NCBI GenBank assembly: GCA_964472545.1
Contig: CAYYNP010000163.1
Coordinates: forward strand, 1-22,380
Length of the DNA stretch: 22,380 bases
Reading direction: 5' to 3'
From: CAYYNP01 sp964472545
GTDB taxonomy: Bacteria; Planctomycetota; Planctomycetia; Pirellulales; Thermoguttaceae
Both the position numbers and the translations under genes were made by a program. Below, in pieces: positions 16,446 to 22,380 of this stretch (position 1 is its first letter; each line of letters opens with the position of its first letter). A model generated the notes under the pieces. The model searched no databases, was not told where the DNA came from, and saw nothing but the letters and a program-made list of their open reading frames with translations.

Positions 16446-17555
16446 ATGGCTACCAAGACCCTGCACGCCGTTGACTATCTGGCCGCCCCGCAGAAGCACG
16501 CGCCGCGGCCGGTCTGTGCCGTGTTCGGCGATGAGCCGTTTCTGCGGCGGCAGGTGCTTCTGCAACTGCGCAGCGCCGTGCTCGGCGGTGGCGAGGACGA
16601 TTTCTCGCTGACGAACTTCGAGGGCGGCAAGACCGAGCTGCGCGACGTGATCGACGAGCTTTCGACGATTGCCATGTTCGGCGGGCAGCGGCTGGTCATC
16701 GTCGATCGGGCCGACGACTTCGTCAGCCGCTATCGGGCCCAGTTGGAAGACTACGCACAGCAGCCCGCCGGAAGTGGAGTCTTGGTGCTCGAACTGGCGT
16801 CGTTTCCGGCCAACACCCGGCTGTTCAAGGCGGTGGCGAAGACGGGGCTTCCGATCGACTGCAAGGCCCCGTCGGGCGTGCGGCTGACGCGTTGGCTGGG
16901 TGTCTGGGCCAAGCAGACGCATCGCGTCGAACTGCCGCAGTCGGCCGCCGAGTTGCTCGTCGAGATGATCGGACCCGAGTTGGGGCTGCTCGATCAGGAG
17001 ATCGCGAAGCTCGCATTGACGGTCCAGGGAGGCAGCCAGGATGCCGGCAAGCAAGACGGCGGCAAACAAGAGACGGGCGCCAAGGGCCGCAAGAGAATCA
17101 CCACGGAGTTGATCGGCCGCTCGGTCGGCAGTTGGCGGGCCAAAACGGCCTGGGAAATGCTCGACGCCGCCATGGCCGGCGACACCCCCTCGGCGATGCG
17201 GCAACTCGACCGCTTGATGACCGCCGACGAAAACCCGATCGCGCTGTTGGGCCAGATTTCGGCCTCGCTACGGCGGTTGGCCGCGGCCACGCGGCGCATA
17301 TTGCAGACCGAAGCCGCCGGACGGCGCGTCGTGCTCCGCGATGCGCTCGAGCAAAGCGGCGTCCGCTCGTTCGCCATCCGCAAGACCGAGCAACAACTTC
17401 GCCGGCTCGGCCGCCAACGGGGAGAGCACCTCTATCGCTGGCTGCTGCAGGCCGATTTGGACCTCAAAGGCGACAGCGCCGCCGCCCCACGGCTGGTGCT
17501 CGAACGGCTGATCGTTCGCCTGTCCGCGCCCCGCGATGCGATCTCCCCCGCGTAG
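16446..17555 (+). CDS. holA: DNA polymerase III delta subunit (clamp loader)
   Basis: HolA is the clamp-loader subunit that opens the sliding beta clamp and helps load it onto primed DNA. The 369-residue product shows the family layout: a Rossmann-like N-terminal domain with FGDEPFLRRQ (28-37), SLTNFEGGKTELRDVIDELS (54-73), TIAMFGGQRLVIVDRADDF (74-92) and a LVLELASFPANTRLFKAV stretch (113-130). The lid domain contains ELGLLDQEIAKLAL (178-191), and a helical C-terminal domain includes NPIALLGQISASLRRL (263-278). The ATG at 16446 is preferred over the GTG at 16428, which would overlap the -10-like TACACT. A lysine/glutamine/glycine-rich linker (about 195-217) is inserted before the third domain and makes the protein slightly longer than the usual 330-345 residues. 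dnaE follows 232 bp downstream, but a palindrome and a likely promoter lie between them, so co-transcription is uncertain. Confidence 0.92.
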   Translation: MATKTLHAVDYLAAPQKHAPRPVCAVFGDEPFLRRQVLLQLRSAVLGGGEDDFSLTNFEGGKTELRDVIDELSTIAMFGGQRLVIVDRADDFVSRYRAQLEDYAQQPAGSGVLVLELASFPANTRLFKAVAKTGLPIDCKAPSGVRLTRWLGVWAKQTHRVELPQSAAELLVEMIGPELGLLDQEIAKLALTVQGGSQDAGKQDGGKQETGAKGRKRITTELIGRSVGSWRAKTAWEMLDAAMAGDTPSAMRQLDRLMTADENPIALLGQISASLRRLAAATRRILQTEAAGRRVVLRDALEQSGVRSFAIRKTEQQLRRLGRQRGEHLYRWLLQADLDLKGDSAAAPRLVLERLIVRLSAPRDAISPA

Positions 17556-17563
17556 CGTCCCCC

Positions 17564-17603
17564 CGTTCGACGTTCCCCGTTCGGCTTTCCCGTTCGGCTT
17601 TCC
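17564..17603. repeat. Short tandem repeat, 13-bp unit CGTTCGGCTTTCC
   Basis: There are two exact copies (17578-17590 and 17591-17603) and a divergent one with 11 of 13 bases (17564-17576). The array begins 8 bases after the holA stop codon and runs straight into the family A palindrome at 17605. Confidence 0.75.
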
Positions 17604-17604
17604 C

Positions 17605-17675
17605 GTTTAGCCGTCGCCGGCACGGCGACGAAGTGCCCCGCCGCCATCACGTCGCCGTGCCGGCGACGGCTAAAC
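17605..17675. repeat. Palindromic intergenic element, family A (copy 2)
   Basis: The arms 17605-17630 and 17650-17675 are perfect 26-bp reverse complements, with ends GTTTAGCCG / CGGCTAAAC as in the copy at 2928-3001. The 19-base loop differs from the other copy. Conservation of arms but not loops across two unrelated spacers suggests that the structure, or its mobility, is what is maintained. Confidence 0.9.
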
Positions 17676-17733
17676 ACTCCAAGGGCACCTCTCCCCCGCC
17701 GATCGAGGGCTCCTACTCCGAACGCCCACTCAG

Positions 17734-17742
17734 TGATACAAT
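17734..17742 (+). promoter_or_regulatory. Candidate extended -10 promoter of dnaE
   Basis: TGATACAAT is an extended -10 (TGN followed by TACAAT). No -35 is recognisable 17 bases upstream, which is acceptable for an extended -10. It predicts a leader of about 40 bases containing GGAGGA (17777-17782), 5 bases before the dnaE ATG. Confidence 0.4.
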
Positions 17743-17787
17743 GCCGCGGCGCAACAATAGGAGTCTTGCACTACACGGAGGAATCGA

Positions 17788-20700
17788 ATGAGTCCCCCCC
17801 CATTTGCCCACCTGCATTGCCATAGCCACTACAGCCTCTTGGACGGGGCCGGGTCGATCCGGGGACTGCTCGAGCGGGCGAAGGCCCTGCGGATGAACGC
17901 CCTGGCGCTGACCGACCACGGCAATCTGCACGGGGCCTTGCAGTTCTACCGCATCGCCAAGGAGTTGGGGATTAACCCGGTGTTGGGGCTCGAGGCCTAC
18001 ATCGCTCCGGAAAGCCGCTTCAAGAAAGAGGCGGCCAGCATGAAGGAGGCCAGCTACCACCTGACGCTGCTGGCCCAGAACCGCACCGGACTGAAGAACC
18101 TGCTGAAGCTCTCCTCGGCCGGCTTCCTCGAAGGATTCTATTTCCGCCCACGGATCGACAAACAACTGCTCGAAGCCCACCACGAGGGCATCGTCTGCCT
18201 CAGCGGCTGTGCCTCCGGCGAGATCAGCCGGCTGGCGATCGCCGGCGGCGAGGGCAACCTGCAAAAGGCATGCGACACGGCCGCCTGGTTCCAGAAGCTC
18301 TTCGGCGATCGCTACTACATCGAGCTGCAGAACAACTTCCTGGAGGTGCAGCGCGTTGCCATGGAGGGTGCGCTTCAGGTTGCCGAGCGAGTGGGAGTGC
18401 CCACGGTAGCCACCAGCGACGTACACTACGTCCATCGCGAGGACCACGAAGCCCAGGACATCCTGCTCTGTGTGAACACCGGCAAGTTTCGCACCGACAC
18501 CAACCGTATGCGGATGGAGACCAACGAGTTCTTCCTCCGCAGCCCGGAGGAGATGGTTGCCGCGTTCGAGGGCCACGAAGACGCCGTGAAGCGGTCGCAG
18601 GAGATCGCCGACTCGGTCGACATCGAACTGGAGCTCGGCCAGCGGCACTTTCCCATCTACACGCCGCCGGATGAAAAGACGTCGGAAGACTATCTTCGCG
18701 AGCTGTGCCTGGAAGGTCTCAAAGAGCGGTATGCCGACGAACCGGACCGCTGGGTCGACGGCCAACTTTCCGACGAGGTCATCGAGCGGCTCGACCGCGA
18801 ACTCGGCGTGATCAACAAACTGGGCTTTCCCAACTACTTTCTGATCGTCTGGGACTTCGTGCGTTTCTCGCGCGAGCAGGGGATCGAAACGACCGCCCGA
18901 GGTTCCGGCGTGGGCTCGCTGGTCTGCTACGCGCTGCACATGAGCCACGTCTGTCCGTTGAAATACGACCTGCTGTTCGAGCGGTTCCTCGACGAGAGCC
19001 GGCTGGAGGCGCCGGATATCGACATCGACTTCGACCAGCAGCGCCGCGGCGAGGTGATCCAGTACGTCAAGGACGAGTACGGCGTGGAAAACGTGGCCCA
19101 GATCGGCACCTTCGGCCGCTTGCAGGCCCGGGCGGCGATCCGCGACGTGGGACGCGCGTTGGGATTGCCTATCCCCCGGGTCGACGCGGTGGTGGCGATG
19201 GTGCCCGAGCAGTTGGGCATCACGCTCAAAAAGGCCCTGGAGACCAGCGACCAGTTGCGCAAGGCCCACGAGACCGACCCCGAGGTCCGCGAACTGCTCG
19301 ACCTGGCGATGCGGATCGAGGGGCTGGCCCGCAACGTCGGCACGCACGCCGCGGCCGTGGTGATCGCCGACCGGCCGCTGACCGACTACGTCCCCTTGCA
19401 GCACATCCCCAACAAGGAAGAGATCATCACCCAATGGGCGATGAACGACGTCGAAGACGCCGGGCTGCTGAAAATGGACTTCCTCGGGCTGCGCAACCTG
19501 ACGATCCTCTCGAAGGTCGTGGCGCTAATCGAACAGACGACGGGCAAGCGGGTCGATCCGTACAAATTCCCGCTGGACGACAAGGAGACCTTCGCCGTCT
19601 TCTGCCGCGGTGAGACGAAGGGCATCTTCCAGTTCGAGAGCGGCGGCATCCGCGACCTGTTGCAGCGGATGAAGCCGGACCATTTTCGCGACATCATCGC
19701 CACCAACGCGCTCTATCGTCCAGGCCCGCTGGAAGGCGGCATGGTCGACGATTACATCAAAGTCAAACACGGCCGCCAACAGCCCGAATACCCACACGAG
19801 GTGATGGAGGCAATCCTCGAGGAGACCAACGGCGTGATGGTCTTCCAGGAACAGGTGATGCGAATCCTCAACCGGCTCGGCGGCATCAAGCTGGCCAGCG
19901 CGTATACCTGCATCAAGGCGATCAGCAAAAAGAAGCTGCCCATCATCGCCAAGTTCCGCGAGGAGTTTATCGAGAACGCCCACCAGAAGGGACTCACCAA
20001 GAAGAAGGCCGAAGAGCTGTTCGGCATGATCGAAAAATTCGCCGGCTACGGCTTCAACAAGAGCCACTCGACGGCCTACGCGCTGATCGCCTACATGACC
20101 GCGTACCTCAAGGCGCATTACCCGGTCGAGTTCATGGCGGCGCTCTTATCGAGCGACATCCCGGGCCGCAACTTCAAGCGGAAGGACTCGCTGGTCGAAC
20201 ACCTCGAAGACTGCCAGCGGATGGAGATCGAGGTCGTGCCGCCCGACGTGAACTGCTCGAGCGCGGAGTTCACCGTAGCCGACGGCAAGATCTGCTTCGC
20301 GCTCTCGGCCATCAAGGGCTGCGGAACGGCCGCCGCCACGGCGATCGCCCAGCAGCGCGAGGCCGACGGGCCGTATCGCAGCCTGTTCGATTTCTGCGAG
20401 CGGGTCGATCCGGCGGTGGTCAATCGGTCGGCCGTGGAGACGCTCGTCAAGGCCGGGGCATTCGACTCGCTGGGTGTCCGCCGGGCACAGTTGTTCGCCG
20501 CCGTCGATCGGGCCATGCAATCCGGCGCCGCGGCTGCCGCCGACCGCCGCAGCGGCCAGATGGGGCTGTTTGGCGACGATGACGACGAGCCCGAGGAAGC
20601 CGCCGCCAATCTGCCCAACGTGCCCGAGTGGGAAGAACGCGATAAGCTGACCAAGGAGAAGGAAGTCCTCGGGTACTACCTTTCCAGCCACCCGTTGGAC

Positions 20701-21351
20701 GAGTACCGCCAGACACTGGCCACCTATTGCACGCACACCTCGGCCGAGGCGGCCGCATTGAGCAATCGGGCCGAAGTCATGCTCGGCGGGATGCTGGCCT
20801 CGATCAAACACTCGCACACCAAGAACCCCAAGCCGGGCAGCCCCAGCCGTTACGCGATGTTCGACCTCGAAGACACCGCCGGCATCATGCGCACCATCGT
20901 CTGGCCGGAGCAGTTCGCCCAGTTCGGCGAGTTGGTCGAGCCCGACGCGATCGTGGTCGTCCGCGGGGCGATCGACAAGCGGCCCGGCAGCGAAGAGGCC
21001 AACCTGATCGTCAACGAGATCATTCCCCTGGCCGATTTGGAGAAGCGTTACACCCGGGGCGTGCGAATCCGCGTGATCGAACAGACCCACGGCCGGAAGA
21101 AACTCGAACAGCTCCACGAGATCCTCCGCGGTTATCCGGGCAACTGCGAATTGCAGTTGGTGATCTGCCTCGACGACGGCAGCCGCGTCGATTGCCGCTG
21201 CGGCGATTTCCGCGTGGCGGTGACCGGCGAGATGCGCACCCGCGTCGACGACCTGCTGGGCCCGGGGAATTTTCGGCTGGTGACCGCCGCGCCCACCAAC
21301 GGCGGCCGGGCCAACGGCAGCCGGGGCAACGGACGGTCGCGGGGGAGGTAA
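17788..21351 (+). CDS. dnaE: DNA polymerase III alpha subunit (replicative polymerase)
   Basis: DnaE is the catalytic subunit of the chromosomal replicase. The 1187-residue product begins with a PHP domain (HLHCHSHYSLLDG at 8-20, then LTDHGNLHGAL). The Pol III palm carries the catalytic acidic cluster PDIDIDFD (409-416) and the third aspartate in KMDFLGLR (Asp564). Other hallmarks are GTFGRLQARAAIRDVG, the finger motif NALYRPGPLEGGMVDDYI, the GYGFNKSHSTAYA segment and LGYYLSSHPLDEYR. The last stands before an OB-fold domain (about 990-1070, with YAMFDLEDTAGIMRTIVWPE). The length is typical for the DnaE1 type, and no proofreading exonuclease domain is inserted as there would be in PolC. GGAGGA 5 bases before the ATG is the strongest ribosome binding site in the window. 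The C terminus is a short Gly/Arg/Asn-rich tail (NGGRANGSRGNGRSRGR), probably disordered. Confidence 0.98.
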   Translation: MSPPPFAHLHCHSHYSLLDGAGSIRGLLERAKALRMNALALTDHGNLHGALQFYRIAKELGINPVLGLEAYIAPESRFKKEAASMKEASYHLTLLAQNRTGLKNLLKLSSAGFLEGFYFRPRIDKQLLEAHHEGIVCLSGCASGEISRLAIAGGEGNLQKACDTAAWFQKLFGDRYYIELQNNFLEVQRVAMEGALQVAERVGVPTVATSDVHYVHREDHEAQDILLCVNTGKFRTDTNRMRMETNEFFLRSPEEMVAAFEGHEDAVKRSQEIADSVDIELELGQRHFPIYTPPDEKTSEDYLRELCLEGLKERYADEPDRWVDGQLSDEVIERLDRELGVINKLGFPNYFLIVWDFVRFSREQGIETTARGSGVGSLVCYALHMSHVCPLKYDLLFERFLDESRLEAPDIDIDFDQQRRGEVIQYVKDEYGVENVAQIGTFGRLQARAAIRDVGRALGLPIPRVDAVVAMVPEQLGITLKKALETSDQLRKAHETDPEVRELLDLAMRIEGLARNVGTHAAAVVIADRPLTDYVPLQHIPNKEEIITQWAMNDVEDAGLLKMDFLGLRNLTILSKVVALIEQTTGKRVDPYKFPLDDKETFAVFCRGETKGIFQFESGGIRDLLQRMKPDHFRDIIATNALYRPGPLEGGMVDDYIKVKHGRQQPEYPHEVMEAILEETNGVMVFQEQVMRILNRLGGIKLASAYTCIKAISKKKLPIIAKFREEFIENAHQKGLTKKKAEELFGMIEKFAGYGFNKSHSTAYALIAYMTAYLKAHYPVEFMAALLSSDIPGRNFKRKDSLVEHLEDCQRMEIEVVPPDVNCSSAEFTVADGKICFALSAIKGCGTAAATAIAQQREADGPYRSLFDFCERVDPAVVNRSAVETLVKAGAFDSLGVRRAQLFAAVDRAMQSGAAAAADRRSGQMGLFGDDDDEPEEAAANLPNVPEWEERDKLTKEKEVLGYYLSSHPLDEYRQTLATYCTHTSAEAAALSNRAEVMLGGMLASIKHSHTKNPKPGSPSRYAMFDLEDTAGIMRTIVWPEQFAQFGELVEPDAIVVVRGAIDKRPGSEEANLIVNEIIPLADLEKRYTRGVRIRVIEQTHGRKKLEQLHEILRGYPGNCELQLVICLDDGSRVDCRCGDFRVAVTGEMRTRVDDLLGPGNFRLVTAAPTNGGRANGSRGNGRSRGR

Positions 21352-21372
21352 GAAGGTCAGGTTGCGTCGCCT

Positions 21373-22218
21373 CTACAACTTCGCCCCGCAATGCTTGCAG
21401 AAGGCCGCGTCGGCGTCGTGCCCCTCGCGGCCGCAATCGGCACAAGCCTGCGTGCGGACCTCGCGTCCGCGGGCGGCGACGATCTCGACCGAGAAGACGC
21501 CGATCGGCACAATGATGATGCTGTAGCCGAGGATCATCACGCCGGCGGCCAGCGTTTGGCCCAAAACGGTCTGCGGGGCAATGTCGCCGTAGCCCACGGT
21601 GGTCATCGTGACGATTGCCCAATAGACGCTCCGCGGGATGCTCGTGAAGCCGCTGTTGGCGTTGCTCTCGATCAGGTACATCGCCGCGCCGATAATCACC
21701 ACCAGGATCGTGACCACCACCAGAAAGACCGTGATCCGCGTCCGGGTCGCTCGCAACGCGGCCCACAGGGCATGGGCTTCCGACAAGTAGCGAGTCAGCT
21801 TGAAGACCCGAAACACGCGAATCATCCGCAGCATGCGGACCACGATCAGCGCGTGCGATCCCGCGAAAAAGATGCTCAGATAGGTCGGCAATACGGCCAG
21901 CAGGTCGACGACCCCGTAGAAACTCACCGCGTAGCGATGCGGCCGGCGGACACAGATCATCCGCAGCAGGTATTCGACGGTGAACAAGACCGTGAAGCCC
22001 CACTCGGCGGCGGCCAGCAGGCGGCCGTACTCGGCGTGGATATCGGCCACGCTGTCGAGCATCACCACGATCACACTGGCCAGGATCGCCACCAGCAGCG
22101 CCACGTCGAAGGCCTTGCCGACGGCCGTGTCGGCCCCGAAAATCACCTTGTACAGCCGCTCCCGCCAGGGGGCCAGGCGGCGGTCGTGGTCGGCGGCGGG
22201 TTTCGTTTCGTCTGGCAT
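21373..22218 (-). CDS. Voltage-gated-type potassium channel with C-terminal zinc ribbon
   Basis: This 281-residue membrane protein has the six-segment plan of bacterial Kv channels. S1 is near residues 37-54 and S2 near 73-90. S3 is near 101-118, and S4 (125-143) carries basic residues every third position (R128, R131, R134, R137, K140, R143). S5 is near 162-183. The pore helix leads to the selectivity filter TVGYGD (207-212), and S6 is near 224-248. The tail holds CADC (259-262) and CKHC (274-277), a zinc-ribbon spacing. The filter indicates K+ selectivity and the S4 ladder suggests voltage sensing; the role of the metal-binding tail is unknown. An in-frame upstream ATG at 22311 exists, but the start at 22218 (MPDETKP) is preferred because the upstream 31 residues are not channel-like and a promoter overlaps them. 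The gene converges on dnaE with a 21 bp gap and no evident terminator. Confidence 0.9.
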   Translation of the reverse strand: MPDETKPAADHDRRLAPWRERLYKVIFGADTAVGKAFDVALLVAILASVIVVMLDSVADIHAEYGRLLAAAEWGFTVLFTVEYLLRMICVRRPHRYAVSFYGVVDLLAVLPTYLSIFFAGSHALIVVRMLRMIRVFRVFKLTRYLSEAHALWAALRATRTRITVFLVVVTILVVIIGAAMYLIESNANSGFTSIPRSVYWAIVTMTTVGYGDIAPQTVLGQTLAAGVMILGYSIIIVPIGVFSVEIVAARGREVRTQACADCGREGHDADAAFCKHCGAKL

Positions 22219-22225
22219 GCCCGGG

Positions 22226-22255
22226 AGTGTACACCGGCCACCCGCAGTAGTACAA
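22226..22255 (-). promoter_or_regulatory. Candidate promoter of the channel gene, leaderless or nearly so
   Basis: On the - strand, TTGTAC (22255-22250) and TACACT (22231-22226) are 18 bases apart. The -10 ends 7 bases before the ATG at 22218, so transcription would begin at or next to the start codon. No Shine-Dalgarno is visible, which agrees with a leaderless mRNA. Confidence 0.4.
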
Positions 22256-22326
22256 TCCGGGCTCGCGGCGATTCCGCCGCCGATCGCACATATTCTCGTG
22301 GTCCGTAACAAGCTAACCGATGGGTG

Positions 22327-22380
<54 letters not shown>

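Overview
The window is GC-rich and gene-dense and reads as a chromosomal segment from a planctomycete, probably of the Pirellulales kind. The pointers are a giant multidomain exoprotein with a degenerate LEPR-XLL-like N-terminal motif, lamin-tail and CotH modules, a secreted HzsA-like beta-propeller/cytochrome c protein, and intergenic fold-back repeats of a style I associate with these genomes. The assignment rests on family recognition, not on a marker gene. I found no rRNA, tRNA, transposase, integrase, phage gene or CRISPR array.

Layout, left to right: der (double GTPase of ribosome assembly), ald (alanine dehydrogenase) and purE (purine synthesis) are housekeeping genes on the + strand. 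They are separated by 144 and 200 bp spacers carrying hairpins and palindromes. A 298 bp spacer built almost entirely of nested inverted repeats follows and contains a 10-base assembly gap. After it comes a secreted HzsA-related cytochrome c protein (3896-6280). A 588 bp spacer then holds two more fold-back elements, a likely intrinsic terminator and a good sigma70-type promoter. The promoter leads into a single 9.3 kb gene (6869-16123) for a 3084-residue mosaic exoprotein. After a 322 bp spacer with a 31-bp perfect inverted repeat come two replicase genes, holA (clamp-loader delta) and dnaE (polymerase alpha). The last gene, convergent with dnaE and only 21 bp from it, encodes a six-transmembrane voltage-gated-type potassium channel with a C-terminal zinc ribbon.

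Functionally this is mostly a string of independently expressed genes and not one pathway. holA and dnaE work together in the replisome. The HzsA-like protein and the giant protein are both exported and may contribute to the cell-envelope or extracellular biology typical of the phylum. I see no evidence of a defence system or biosynthetic cluster.

The least ordinary signals are: (1) at least four families of intergenic fold-back repeats, one of which covers the Shine-Dalgarno of the HzsA-like gene; (2) the giant protein, in which three host domains are each interrupted in frame by a second complete domain; (3) the channel-zinc-ribbon fusion; and (4) possible leaderless starts at holA and the channel gene.
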